Assembly: GCA_911728455.2 (NCBI GenBank)
Contig: OU452223.1
Coordinates: 6,408,174-6,472,173, forward strand
Source: Marthasterias glacialis
Taxonomy: Eukaryota; Echinodermata; Asteroidea; Forcipulatida; Asteriidae
Reading direction: 5' to 3'
DNA: 64,000 nt
The position numbers and the translations under genes were made by a program. Numbering within the stretch: position 1 is the first letter of the stretch; every line of letters starts with the position of its first letter. Below the pieces are notes generated by a model. It was given only the letters and a program-made list of their open reading frames with translations, did not search any database and was not told the origin of the DNA. Below are positions 1 to 11,803 of this stretch, piece by piece.

Positions 1-141
1 ACACCCGGTCAATTTATACTTGCATTTGTATGCTATTTCATGAAACAGTCAACCTCGGCACAGTCAAACCACAATAAAAAGACGTGCAACTAGCTAGCTG
101 GTGTGGCAGGTGAACAGTAACTGCACAAGTGCAACTGCAAG

Positions 142-3100
142 ATGGTAGACTACAGCAAATGGAATCATATTGAGGTAAGAAATTTCATATTTTTGCGATT
201 AAAAAAGTTTCTTTAACGTTCGTTACTTGTCAGGAAGCATGTATTGTTGTAACGTTATGAGATAACAAGAAAACCATGGTTAGAACTTCCATTGTAAAAC
301 GTCAAAGAAAGAAAAGCCAATTTCAATTTGTAACCTGTGTGACTGTGACTGTGTCCAATTCACGGACAACGTAACTTTCTGTATCGACCCTCCCTACAGT
401 GACTTTAGCTCATAAAATAATGCCAGGAAAAGTTTCCGTATCCAACTGCCACTTTCTAAGGGATTTTTTAAGATTTTTTAATGCAAGAGGAAAAGTTTCC
501 ATTTCCGAATGCCACTTTCTAAGGGATTTTTTTTAGAGTTTTTAATTGATTTTTGGGGGCTTTATTTCCTTTTTTTAATATTCCTCTCCAAGTCCAGTAG
601 TTAAAACTCTAATTATTGACCTTTAATTTAAAAAAAAAAAAATCAAGCGGACATTTCATCGCGCGGCCAGAACTTTTGTGCATTCATGCCCAAAGGAACT
701 AAAATGGCGGGCAAAAAATATAAAAAGGGAAATAAAGTCCAACATTCTGCAAAAATGCCGTATCCAGCTGCCACTTTATCTCCCTTAATTTATGTCAAAT
801 TATATCCTTACCTGTCCAGAAAGGTTGACAGAAAATATACAGAGAGGAACAGGCACTTTGCATGATTACAAATATAAAATTTAATATTCCTCTTGAGGAA
901 TTGGTAGCTAAAAGTAAAATGCTATAGTAATAATTGACCTTCAGAAGAAAAAAAATTCAAGCGGACATTTCATCGTGCGACCGGAACTTTCGCGCATTCA
1001 TGCCCAAAGGAACTTAAAAGTTTAATGGTGTTTAGCAAGTAGCGTTGTCAAGCCCAACGTAGACGTGAAAATGACTTAGTTTTCATGATTTCGACACTTT
1101 CTAATAGTTCAATGTGCTGTTCCTCTCTGTATGCATTCTGTCAACCTTTCTGGACAGATAAGGTTATAATTCACCTAAATTAAGGGAGGTAATTATTGCC
1201 ATTTTTGCCTAGTGCCAATACACTGGATTATCTCAGCTTCTTGGCCCTAGGTGAAGTGGAGGTACTGGACCCAACAATGCTTTTTTTAACATTTTGACAT
1301 CTGGCATATGTAGGGTCAGAGTGAATACTCATGTGTTTGTTTGTACCTGTGTACAAATGCCCTACAAGATTCAAAACCCCAAAACGGCACCAAAATCCAT
1401 CAAAGACCTCTTTAATATACTATAAACTCACCCAAGGTATGCAGGAGATGTTGCCGGTTAATATGGTACGATTGTGTCAGACACGTTAAAAAAAGAGAGA
1501 AGCTTTTGGCTGAAATCTTAACTGATGTCCAAAATGGACCTCGCGCGACTTGTGTTTTGCAGATTGCAGATAGCTCAGATTTTGCCATGGGCAAAATCAC
1601 GTGCAATCTGCAGATTATGCAAATTCGTAGAATGCGCTCAACAATCTTTTAGGCAGGCAGCCAAATGAATACAATCACAGCCTATTTTTCCACTTTTCAG
1701 CCAATTAAGCCAATCATTATGAGCTTTTAAAGTTCAGATACGTTAGCATTATTATCATTCCATCTGGTTTTGTTTTCATCAAGTATTTTCTTCCCATTTA
1801 CATGGTCCCCGATTCCACTACTGCCTGCGGGGTTCACATTGAGTGCGGCGCAGATGCCGGGGTCACTTTGCCCAAAACCTGGTCATACATGTACAGTTTG
1901 GGGGAAATTTTTTTTTCAGTACAATTTTCTAGGCCCTTTTTTTCAGTACACACCCTGTTTCACTAATCCTGCCTAAAAGCTTGGCGCTCTGACGAGCATC
2001 GACGCACAACAGAAGTCATGTGCGGTCTGGATGTGTTCTCTGGTGTCTTTAGCTATCCCACACTGCTAATGACTAGTAATCTCACTTGCCATTTGGTTTA
2101 ATATTGGTCACTTATTTTGGCCTCTGTAGAATTGCCTGCAAACGATTGCAACCGGTGATAGCCATTTTAAAACTGAAAACACAACCCATGATTGTAACTG
2201 TGTTCGAAACAGCTTCCCAAGGGCTGTTTGATGAGAGCACAGCCCACAGCAGCACATCTTGTGCAAAGTTGTTATTATAATAAAGATCCATGTTCTGGTT
2301 TGTCTGAATACTGTAGGTCTCTGATGATGAAGATGAAACTCATCCTAACATAGACACGCCGAGTCTCTTCAGATGGCGGCATCAGGCTCGGCTGGATCGA
2401 GAGGAAGCAGCCAGGAAGGAGAAGGAAGAGGTCACTTCTCAGTCTTTGCAGTGAGTGCTAAAAACCTGAAATCATGGTTTGGGCTGTCATGGCTCTTCCA
2501 TCATATCAAGTCATGTGCAGAATAAGAATCAATTATTTTGGTTAATTTTTATTTTACTCATCAATAAGTAAGGAATAAAAACATCTTATTAAAACCCGCC
2601 TACACCAAAGGTTTCAAATCCAACTTGGGTACATGATGTTACTGCAGAACTTATTAGATTGTATCTCCACCAGGCAAAGTTTCAAATCCTACTCATGTAC
2701 ATGGTGTTACTGCAAACCTTAAAAGATTGTATCTCCCCATGCAAAGTTTCACAATCCCTCTCATTTTATGAAGCTTCAATGTTAATTCGTTCTTCCTTTG
2801 TTGCTCCTCAGGACCAAGGTAAAACTGGAACAGACAAGAAAACAACTGGAACAGCTCAAGACATCTGGTGAAACTGAACAGGTATAATGCATGGCATTCA
2901 CAGTGCCTGTTTCGTGTTCTACTGCAGTGCACAGTCAGATACATAGATAGATGTATACAGGTGCATTTATTGTCCACATTTTTTTAAACATAGAAATTCA
3001 TGGCAAATAGGTAAAACGACAAAGAATAAGTAATTTACAATGAACTCACAAAATACGTTTGACTTAAGAATAAACCATGCTAAGTGAATAGGCTATGATA

Positions 3101-6100
3101 AATATGGCAGATGCTTTACACACTTTCATGTTCAAGTAGATCAGGGATCTGAAATAGGTTGTCCAAATTGTTCATCAGCAATGCTTTATATGTAAGTTTC
3201 TAAATTCCAAACAATATGCCCAAAACAAAAAATCTAAATATGTACAACTATTGTGTTTTGAATTCTAACAGGAAAAACTTGCCAAGATTCAGAGTGAACT
3301 CAAAGATCTCGAAGAACAGAACAAAAAATGGAGGGAAAAGGAAGAGGAGTTGGCAGATAAAGAAAAGGTAGGTCTCATACGTATCATACTCAAATTTTTG
3401 TAGAGAAAATAAACTATGTCACACAAAACAGTATTACCGTTTTGTCATATTTTATTCAGTTTTGTTTTAACTAGATTTATTTCTGTTGAAAGAACCAGCA
3501 CTAACTTAAAGCTTTCCTGAGAAATAACATGCATTAAGAACAGAAACAAAGAAGTGATAATGATCTTCAACCACTTTGCCCCAGGATTCTCAAACTTTTT
3601 CCGAGCCCACCAGTGGGATTCATTTTCACACAAAGCAAAATTTTCTTTGGGATAATAGACCGATTGCGTGACCCGCGTCACGTGACCTATTGTGGGTATT
3701 AAATGTAAACAAACGGGACGTCCTCCATAGGAAAGTGTGGTACGGTACATGATGATTGTTGCATTTGTTTATTCGATCGAGGCTTTTCTTTGTGGAAAAT
3801 ATTCCAGAGTTTGTACCAGAGACCTTCGAGTGGCTGAATAAAAGCCAGTAAGTACAGTTCCAGCAAGTCTTGGAAATTGTACAAGTTACATATCAATGTG
3901 CACGATGTGTATTAGTGCACGACGGAACGTTTGGGCCAGACGACCGTGATCACACACTTTGCAACACAAGAATTGCAAAGTTTTGAAGCTGAATCATCCA
4001 AAGAAATTGCCTTCCAAAACTGTGATTCCTTTGCCTATATGAAATTTGGCAAGGCTAGGTATAAATGCTCACTCTTCCAACTTTCTTTACCCTTTTTGTA
4101 CAGTGATTTAGGCCTACATTACAAACAAGATAACAGACGGGTGGCTACATAATTCTGTCAGGCTTGATGGAAAAAATGGAAGATTCCCAGCAGCAGCTGG
4201 TTAACATGGAGATAGAAGGGAATTCCCTAACAAAGAATTGGCGAAAATTTAGACATTCTTACAATATAAAGTGTCTGTTATTGCTATTTTTCCCCAACTC
4301 AAGAACACCCCATGGAATGTAGACACACTGAGTAAGGATGGCTTCAGCAAAACACGCATTAACAAAGATCCTCCCAAGGTAGAAGATCTAACGGAGGAAG
4401 AGAGGAGCGAAAGACAGGCCAACTTTGTCAAGAAGCATGAGAAGAATATCAAGAAGTATGGCATGCATAAGAAGTGGGATGACACTGGGGCCTTCCTTCA
4501 GGAACACATGGAACTTGTGTGTGAGGAAACCGCCAACTATCTCGTCATCTGGGCCATTGATCTTCAAGTTGAAGAAGTAAGTCAGGTTTTTGTTTTGTTT
4601 TATCCCAGTCACCGGATGCTCTGCTAATCAGTAGACATGGTGTTGCTTTCATCTTCTACAGACAGGAGTTTACCAGACAGCTCTTCATTTTGTTCGAAAA
4701 GAGCTAACCCGCTCAAAACATCAATCCAAACCTTTGATTTTAGTCTCACATTACTAAGTACATTATTTTACATAGTATCACCACAAACTCAACCTATAGC
4801 CATGTATCCTTACTGAAACCTAATGTCCCTCTTTGCGATATTTCTATCATGTTGGGACCTCAGTGTACATCTACAAAATATATTTTTAAAACTGCATTGC
4901 TGGAAACTTTATTATGATTGCTGAATGTGCATCGAATGAAGAACGAGACAGCCAAGGATTTTATGGAAGCCATGAACCCTGGATTTTTCCTTGGTTTCTT
5001 TCTGAGAATCTCCCAGTGGTACGGGAAGTAAGTTTGTCTAGGGAAGATGAGCCAAGCCCCATAGAGAATGCAGTACTGGCTTGAGTTGCTTGAAGATTAT
5101 CATTACCCTTGATCCCCTGAGATAAGCAATCATATAACCTCAGGAAAACCACAATTTATTAGACTGAAGAAAACAACTTCAGATGGTTGATTTTCTAAAA
5201 ACTAAAAACCCATTTGTTAAAAGTCTCAGGTTCATAACTCCACACAGTAACCCTGAGCTATTCAATTATTCTGCACTGTCATGCACAGCTCAAGTTTCAA
5301 AAGCGCCTACGTGTCGCTTCTAGTTCAGGACGCTACACTGACAAAGAGCTGGCCAAGATGATACGCAAAGGAGAAAGGGTGATCATTTTGCATAAATGAA
5401 AACAATTTGAATTCAAACTTACAGCAAATTCAATTTTGAAAAAATTTGTTTTTGTGGAGACGTTTGGGGATAAGTTTTCAACTCTGGTCTTCCCCTATGC
5501 TGCCTCTTGCTGGACATACATGTCATTTCATAAGAACTCCAGAACTCTACACATACTTGGAAGAAGTTTCAAACATCATGCAGTTGCACTGTCAACAGCT
5601 TTGTGCTTGCTTTGCAAAGCCATAAGAATCTTCCAAATGGTTGTCTACTTAAAATCAAGCAATAAACCACAAGGTAAACTGACTGTCAATTTTAAATAAA
5701 ATTTTGTGTGAACAAAGAAAAATTTACTGGAGCGGGATTTGAACCTGTGACCACCAGCTATATGAACTGATGCTCTACCAACTGAGCTATCCAGCCCTAT
5801 TGTTGGCGGTCTCCCTATTTTGTCAATATCTTTGTTTGGGGAGTGCCAGTCAGAAGCCATTCAACCGGTTACTGCAGAGTAGCCAGGGATCACACCCCAT
5901 TTACATATGATACAAACGTAGAGCTAGCTCTATGGATATAACTATAACCTGGGATGCAGCAGCACGGGGATATACCTTGAGGGTGATGCGACTTTTTATT
6001 TTTAAATATCAAGCAATAAACCAGAAGGGAAAATGACTGGGTAAATTTTAAACCAATTTTTGGGTGAACAAAAAAGTTATCACCCATGGAGAATGGAATT

Positions 6101-9100
6101 TTATATGAACCTTTCTAGCATTCTGATGATTGCTTTTATATTTGTATTTGTCTATACAGAAGACAGCTCTGATGGAGCAGGTGGCCCACCAGGTGATCGT
6201 CATGCAGTTCATATTAGAGCTGGCTAAGAGTCTCAAACGGGATCCCAGATCCTGCATCAAACCTTTCTTCACAAAGTGAGTCATCTTGAATTTTAATCAA
6301 GCCCTGCAACAGTGTTTTTATTGACTTCTGAAATAGCTGCATATGTAGTGCATACTCAATTAACAATTCGCTGTGTGTACACTTTTGGGCTTCGTTCCGT
6401 TGATTGTGCGGCAATTGTTTTGTGTGTTGTACCGTGTGTAATAGCACTCGTGGTGAACAATGTGTGTGTGTGTGTGTGTATGTGTAGCTTTGGACCCTTG
6501 CGTTGTGCTTTTTTATGTTGTGAACTGCAGTCGTGAATGGTAAATCAGTTCATTGGGCAACTATTCACGATCACTTTGGTAGTAGTCGTGGCATTGCGTC
6601 TACTTGAGTAGTTGCAATGCAGCAGTCACGACTAGTTGTTGCAATCAACAGTCATAGTTACTCAACTAGTTGCCCAGGCTTACTATCTGTACCAAGTGTC
6701 ATGCCGTACAGCAAATTTACTAGAACAACCAAAGCTGAAATTACAGCAACATATGACAACGCCACAAACAAGGATAATGATGGCTTCACATCAGCCTTTC
6801 ACATACAGTGATGCATTCAGCAGACTCAATAATAAGGCTAAGACCTTGGTGTGTTGTTAAACTCTCCATCGCAGTGGACAAATTATAAAAGTTGTGTTTA
6901 GTTATTTAAAAAAATCTGTATTGAATCCTACTCACTGCTCAATGAAAAAATGCCTTAAATATGTTTACAGAAAAACATTTTTAAAATTAGCTTATAAAAG
7001 ATTGAAATTAATTTGAACTATTTTAAGCAATCTATTGTCAATTTAAATTGTTTCTACCTTAAACTTAAATTTTGGAATAAGAACAGAGTTAGGCAGTGAC
7101 TGAATCAGGCCTTTGGATGCAAAGACAACATTGAAGAGTAGGTCTTTTGTTATTCCAATCATAGCCACTATCGAATCCATTAGATCGGACCTGGCCTGAA
7201 TTGGTATGGCAGGTAGGTGATGGGATTATGCATTTGATGATACAAGCATGGAATTTGGCACACAGTCAAAGTATGTCATGAGAAAGATATTTGGCTATAG
7301 AGCCATCGCAGATTTGTCCTTAGAAAAGAATATAGGTAGAATAACAAGCAATGGCAGCCATTTTGAACATTTTAAAAATACTATTCTACTTATTCTCTGA
7401 CTGTGTGCCAAATTCTATGCTTGCATCTTCAAAGGCACAGTTCCCCAAAAGATTTCCCCTATCTGCCCCACAACATCAGGATGTTTTGTGCTAAGATTCC
7501 AACTTGATAAAAAATAAGTTTTTTAGAAAATAGTTCAGACCTTCATCTGAAAACCGTCATGCCTTTAAATTATCAAATGTTAGTATTTTCTCACCGTCTG
7601 AATTCTGTACAATTGTAGGATTAAGAGTGCAGATAAGCAGTATATGGAGTCATTCTATGAGGAGTTGAATCTCTTCAAGGGACGGATTCGTAAGAAAGCT
7701 CAAGAACGAATCGACCGAGCAATGAAAGAAGCCGATGAGGTAATACAAGATCATTACAGTATGAGGATGCACTATGAAAAACACAAAAATGAATGACAAA
7801 CACCGTCTTTTCTTTGTGTGTAAATTTTGACTGAAATTACCCGTTGTGGTTTAACAATTTCAATGCTCAGAAATGAATTACATGTATGCAAATGTTGATA
7901 GTTACTTTAGATTTCAAGCATTTTATGGTCAGACTAATGATATGGGTGTACACTACCACATGGGTATGACATACAATAGAAGGCTGTATTTTAGTGGAAT
8001 AAGTGTCTTTGTCAACCATGATCTTGTATAGTAGAGTTTCACAAACGCATCATAGACGCTTTTTTCTGTCTGACAAAAAAGTGTGGCGCTAAATGGTCAA
8101 TGCTTTGAGTTCAGACAGTGACTTTTATCAAGGTTTAGTAAGTAGTTGATTTACCAGCAGTATTGGACCAGCGTAGATTGTAGCCCTTTGATATGAACAT
8201 TCTTGGAAGCAATCTTGTGGCTTGTTGATAGAGTCTTAAAAAGATCCAAATCTGTTTTTCTGCTTTGTAGGAAATGGAGAGAGAGAGGCAGGCCAGACTT
8301 GGGCCAGGTGGGCTGGATCCCGTTGAGGTCTTTGAATCTCTTCCCAAGGTAAGATAAGTGAATGCAACATTCTTGGCTCAGTGCCATTACGTAAAATGCT
8401 CCCTGTGCAGCTGTGTAACATGAATATTCATTACTGTAGTCCCAAGGTGGCTGTTATGGTAAATCATCCTTCAGAACACCATAGACGTAACCAGTGTCAA
8501 AGCCTGATCATGGGCCACTTTTTAGGATGCAAGTTGGCAGCAGACTTACCAGGTACATTCATTGTTCTCAGAAATGTGAGCATGCTCATCACTACATAAA
8601 CAATGACAATTTACCTGGTATGAGTCTGCTGCCACCTAGTGTTCCGAAGTCTCCCATTGTTCGCATGTAATAATGATTCAGTGTTGGTTACTGTTGTTGA
8701 TAAGACAGGGACCTAATCCAGAAATATGTTTAGCAGATAATGTTGCTCAACAAATTTGTTTCTGAAGCAAAAACTTGCAGGGAACCAGTCTCAAGTAATC
8801 TAAGTAACACAGTGCTTTGGCTGGTAACTCATTTCTGCTAAGCAGTAACTTTCTGCGCTTAACAGTTTTTAAAATTGTGCCAACCTGTTAAAACTTGTCT
8901 CAAAACGGCCCCTAATGAGTTATCATGACACAAAGCAGACCTCATCGCACATTGAGGTTTAATATTCTACCCTCATTGCTTGCTTATAACTCACATCTAG
9001 ATACCTAGGCCCAATTTCATGCTGCATTTTGTGCTTACCATCGTCATTCTCTGTAAGTATGGATTTTTCTGTTTCTGCGAGTGTCAATCTTTTGCGTGAA

Positions 9101-11139
9101 ATTGGGCCCATCTGTCTCCACACATGGTACACGTTGGTCAAACTTCTAATAAAGTAGTGGTGGTTGTTTTGATGACATCACATGCACTAAAAAGTCTAAA
9201 TGTCATTGAAAACAGTTGAATATTTTCTCCAGTACATTCTGAAGCACTTGTTTTTTGCATACTGAAGTGCACTGACCACAGGATTGCATCTGTATAATGT
9301 GGAGAAAAAATTTTTGTTTCAATTTGGAAACAAATCTTACATTTAGTAGATGTTAAATTTGCATTGGGTTGAAGAAAATTATCCCTGATGCAAATTTACC
9401 ATCTATTAAATCGTTGCAGTATCTTCTGCTGATATGTAGGATTTGAACTGCCTCTAGCTGCCGGGCAAGCTCGGTGGTCTAGTGGTAAGACATCTTCCGT
9501 AGAATGGCAATGTTTGTGGGTTCAAACCCCACGAGAGTGCCTAGGACTCAGGAAAAGTACTGAATATATAGTGCTTAATTTACATCGGTGCAGGATTTAA
9601 CACAAATAGTTGATCTTATACCCCTTCTACTGGATCAAGCAAATTGAAATGACATTGTCTTCACATGCTTCAATGTCACTTTGTACCTTTAGAAAATATA
9701 GACATGACTGGCAGGCAAACAGAAATGGCAGGCAGGTAACCTATCCACACACAATGAGCAAGTACTACTTAATTTAGAAAAAATGATCTAGGAACTTTCC
9801 ATCAGGGTGAGTTACTTTGGATGCAAGGCAGACTTAATTGAAATGTCTGTGAAGATCTGTTTAATCGCCGTTCAGAAATGAAGGCCACACACCTGTTGTA
9901 ATCATACATGGAAAACAGAAGGATGTAAACATACTTCGAGTTAAGATGCACACTATTTTTGCACTTAAAGTTGTTGCATTTTGTCTACCTAATTATTTTA
10001 ACTATTGACAGATAAATGCTTGTCGCTAAATTTAGCTTTTGGGTCCTTTTGGGCAGCATAGTTTCACATCATCAGCTGAAAATAAGTAGACCTGTTCATT
10101 CATTCTCAAGCACAATGACGACAAGTTGTTGCCAAAATGGCAGCCTGCTATTTAAATACCTACTCCAACTAAATGAGATTAAAATTTAAAGATAACATTA
10201 ACAAATCTGATCAACTATGGTTTAGTACATTAACATCTGAAAGTGGTCAACCTTTTTAAAACATTGGCATACAATAACAGTGCTCTTGTCATCTTTCAGA
10301 AATGCTATATTCCAGTCTCAATTTCATAGAGCTGCTTAAAACATTGGACGACATTGTCAAACATCAGTATCTGCACTTCATGTGACCGAACATTCAGTTA
10401 CTTGAAATAACAAACCTGTGAAAGTTTAAGCTAAATCCGTCTTCGGAGTCATAAGTTTAGTGAAAAATATTTTGTATGTTTTCACTGTTTTTAAGCATCA
10501 GGTTTTGGACTGGCGAGGTCAAAACTAATTGTTTTACATTTCTAAAAAAATGTTGCATTTCAAGCAAAATATTTCAAGGGAAAATTCCACCATGATTATC
10601 TTTATACCATGTAAGTTTTGAGCAAATCTGTGAACTTTTGTATTTCAATCTTACCAACGTTGTGCACACCCTTTTAAGCAGAAAATGTTACTTAAAATCA
10701 TTCAGGAAACTAGCAGGAAGTAACCAGTCGGAAATGGTACATATGATATAGTGTTTTGGTTGGTAACCTTTGAGTGGTAAAAGTTAGCAAAGTATTTTAG
10801 CTTAATTTTGTGTTTAAGAAGCTCTATGAAATTAGGACTTCTTTAATTTACTCCTTTACTCTCCTTTACATCTCAATGTACCTGTGTGTTAATTTATTGC
10901 CATTGACCGATTTACAGGAACTTCAAGCATGTTTTGAAAGTAAAGACATCTCACTGCTCCAGAAGATGATTGGTAACATGGAACCTTCAGAAGCTGAATA
11001 TCATATGAAACGCTGCGTGGATTCCGGGCTGTGGGTACCAGGAGGTGGAGCAAGTGAGGACAATGCAGGGGAAAAGGGAAAGGGACCAGAGGGAGATGCA
11101 GCTGCAGCAAGTGAGGAGCCAACTTATGAATCTGTATAA
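142..11139 (+). CDS. CDC37: CDC37, HSP90 co-chaperone for protein kinases (9 exons, 380 aa)
   Basis: Exons: 142-174, 2317-2450, 2812-2881, 3272-3367, 4304-4576, 6160-6275, 7619-7739, 8271-8348, 10918-11139; all junctions are GT/AG with matching phase. The protein delivers client kinases to HSP90 in the cytosol. It opens [18 protein letters not shown], so the conserved CK2 site Ser13 is in its usual DDED context. Residues 20-111 are charged and coiled-coil-like. The family core follows: [14 protein letters not shown] near residue 114, [13 protein letters not shown] near 185, then [20 protein letters not shown], and [14 protein letters not shown] near the end, before a Gly/Glu-rich tail. Length matches human CDC37 (378 aa). 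The start is the first ATG and encodes the universal family N-terminus. The last intron (8349-10917) is stuffed with repeats. Recognition is from memory of the family; the splice model is read directly. Confidence 0.97.
175..2316 (+). other. CDC37 intron 1, with repeated and inverted blocks
   Basis: No coding exon is visible. A ~45 bp block is repeated directly at about 426-470 and 487-530. A ~62 bp block containing CATTCATGCCCAAAGGAAC recurs at 643-705 and 956-1018. A segment at about 770-855 reappears inverted at about 1111-1192, with CCTTTCTGGACAG on one strand and CTGTCCAGAAAGG on the other. This looks like a decayed composite or foldback repeat. From 1200 to 2316 I see nothing identifiable. 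Confidence 0.6.
3368..4303 (+). other. CDC37 intron 4, with a possible decayed transposon
   Basis: The stretch from 3654 begins ATAGACCGATTGCGTGACC, similar to the ends of the TIR element at 13721-13965, and is locally GC-rich. At about 3778-3850 one frame reads a short coding-like piece ([16 protein letters not shown]) that runs into a GTAAGT donor-like site. There is no ORF around it, so it is at best a broken fragment. CDC37 splicing skips it. Confidence 0.3.
5651..6080 (+). repeat. ~70 bp direct repeat flanking a SINE in CDC37 intron 5
   Basis: A block at about 5651-5720 (CAAGCAATAAACCA onward, through TGTGAACAAA) is repeated with divergence at about 6009-6076. The tRNA-derived SINE lies between the two copies. 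The pattern fits a local duplication or a repeat interrupted by SINE insertion. The intervening 5860-6000 segment is unassigned. Confidence 0.55.
5700..5862 (-). repeat. tRNA-derived SINE (family A), copy 1
   Basis: On the minus strand, 5799-5728 folds as a degenerate tRNA. It has an A box, TAGCTCAGTTGG (5789-5778), and a perfect B box, GGTTCAAATCC (5745-5735). The acceptor ends are not cleanly paired, so it is not a functional tRNA. On the plus strand, the flank at 5800-5860 (CCTATTTTGTC and CCAGTCAGAA) recurs beside the tRNA-like head at 58806-58872, which defines a dispersed family. Confidence 0.8.
6456..6484 (+). repeat. (TG)n microsatellite
   Basis: A run of TG dinucleotides with one TA interruption in CDC37 intron 6. 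The rest of that intron up to 7190 shows nothing identifiable apart from AT-rich DNA. Confidence 0.9.
7230..7440. mobile_element. Foldback (MITE-like) element in CDC37 intron 6
   Basis: Inverted arms of about 40 bp lie at 7230-7270 and 7397-7440. Each contains GAATTTGGCACACAGTC or its reverse complement with one or two differences. The interior has no ORF. This suggests a short non-autonomous DNA transposon remnant; the superfamily is not assigned. Confidence 0.6.
8470..8652. mobile_element. Small inverted-repeat element in CDC37 intron 8
   Basis: Inner inverted arms at 8534-8565 and 8598-8633 share GGCAGCAGACT and TACCAGGTA. Weaker outer similarity (CTTCAGAACACCATAG against the complement of CTAGTGTTCCGAAG) extends the element to about 8470-8652. 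There is no coding capacity. Probably a MITE. Confidence 0.5.
9006..9110. mobile_element. Short TIR element with GGCCCAATTTCA ends
   Basis: The termini GGCCCAATTTCATG and TGAAATTGGGCCC are near-perfect inverted repeats about 100 bp apart. The same end motif appears in diverged form at 10318-10338 and 10814-10834, and partially near 19385 and 19780. This indicates a dispersed short family. Confidence 0.55.
9340..9415. repeat. Short imperfect hairpin in CDC37 intron 8
   Basis: The arms at about 9352-9375 and 9388-9413 are inverted copies built on AAATTTGCAT and ATGCAAATTT, with flanking TAGATG/CATCTA. Likely a MITE relic. Confidence 0.45.
9463..9650 (+). repeat. tRNA-derived SINE (family B)
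   Basis: A tRNA-like head at about 9463-9541 has an A-box region TGGTCTAGTGGTAAGA (9475-9490) and a strong B box with stem, GGGTTCAAACCCC (9518-9530). The pattern is that of a Gly/Glu-type tRNA. The anticodon arm is distorted and an unrelated body follows, so it is a SINE rather than a tRNA gene. The 3' end is estimated. Confidence 0.7.
10310..10840. mobile_element. Outer TIR element interrupted by a nested insertion
   Basis: The left end (10318-10338) and right end (10814-10834) are inverted copies built on TTTCATAGAGCT. The interior right of 10678 resembles 8755-8880: both carry a phrase like AGTGNTTTGGNTGGTAAC. It belongs with the GGCCCAATTTCAT family. It is split by the element at 10340-10673 and its right end lies only 84 bp before the last CDC37 exon. 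Confidence 0.55.
10340..10673. mobile_element. TTAA-flanked non-autonomous element nested in the outer repeat
   Basis: TTAA at 10336-10339 and TTAA at 10674-10677 bracket the insert. Removing the insert and one TTAA restores a continuous outer repeat. The interior phrase AAATAACAAACCTGTGAAAG is one I associate with a very abundant sea-star interspersed repeat (recalled, not searched). There is no ORF. TTAA duplication is typical of piggyBac and Kolobok/ISL2EU-type transposons. Confidence 0.6.
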
Positions 11140-11281
11140 ACTACACACACTATATCGGCTGGACATCTACTGCATTATAGTATGCAAATACACAGACTAA
11201 AACAGTAACAATGTGATTTAAGTCAAGGTCATTTTATGCAACATCTAGTTAACATTGTTATCAGGATTTGCTGATTGTTAG

Positions 11282-11803
11282 AGGTTCACTGAAATAAAAA
11301 GTATTCATGCTTTTATGTTACACCTTATAATTTTTATAAAACGATTCACTTGTAAGAAATCATGTTTTGCATTCCTGTGTATTTTTGCATAATTTGTTTT
11401 CTTTAAAAAATAACAGTCTTCAGGAATGCCCATAAAAATAGGTCGCTTGCTAACAATGGCTGGATTCTCAATGTGACATCACATGTTTTACAACCAAGAA
11501 TGAATTTGTTAATAGAAGAACACATATTTGTCATTCCTTTGGCAGACCCAATCCCAGAACAATTGTTTTGTGAAATAGCTCAGGAAACATTATGTAATGC
11601 ATGTGATGTCATGTTTAGAATCAAGCCATGTAAGCAAGTGACCTATTTTTATGGGCGTTCCTGAAGACTGTTATTTTTTAAAGAAAACAAATTATGCGAA
11701 AAATACACAGGAATGCAAAAAATTATATCTTACATGTGAATCGTTTTATAAAAATCATAAGGTGTATCATAAAAGCATGAATACTTTATATTTCAGTGAA
11801 CCT
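11282..11803. mobile_element. Long foldback element abutting the CDC37 3' end
   Basis: Two inverted arms of about 200 bp (11282-11490 and 11600-11803) align with scattered mismatches and short gaps around a ~110 bp centre. The tips are AGGTTCACTG and CAGTGAACCT. The right flank is TTAA (11804-11807) and the left flank is TTAG (11278-11281), consistent with a TTAA target duplication with one mutation. There is no transposase ORF. It overlaps the presumed CDC37 3' UTR. Confidence 0.8.
11293..11298 (+). promoter_or_regulatory. Candidate poly(A) signal AATAAA of CDC37
   Basis: This is the first AATAAA after the CDC37 stop, 153 bases downstream. I see no AATAAA or ATTAAA between 11140 and 11292. 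The hexamer lies inside the left arm of the foldback element at 11282-11803, so the element probably supplies the 3' end of this mRNA. The right arm carries a TATAAA variant at the matching place. Confidence 0.5.

Larger units (their letters stand above)
4577..6159 (+). other. CDC37 intron 5, with SINE and an orphan ORF segment
   Basis: Besides the SINE, a stop-free segment at about 5291-5398 reads [16 protein letters not shown] in one frame. It sits between an AG and a GTGATC donor-like site. CDC37 phase does not require it and it matches no CDC37 sequence. I treat it as a cryptic or decayed fragment of unknown origin. No other feature is seen from 4577 to 5280. Confidence 0.35.

Noticed and set aside
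5728-5799. Possible functional tRNA gene on the minus strand
   Set aside because: The A and B boxes are good, but the acceptor stem and anticodon arm do not pair, and the element recurs with a conserved non-tRNA body at 58795-58945. It is a SINE head.
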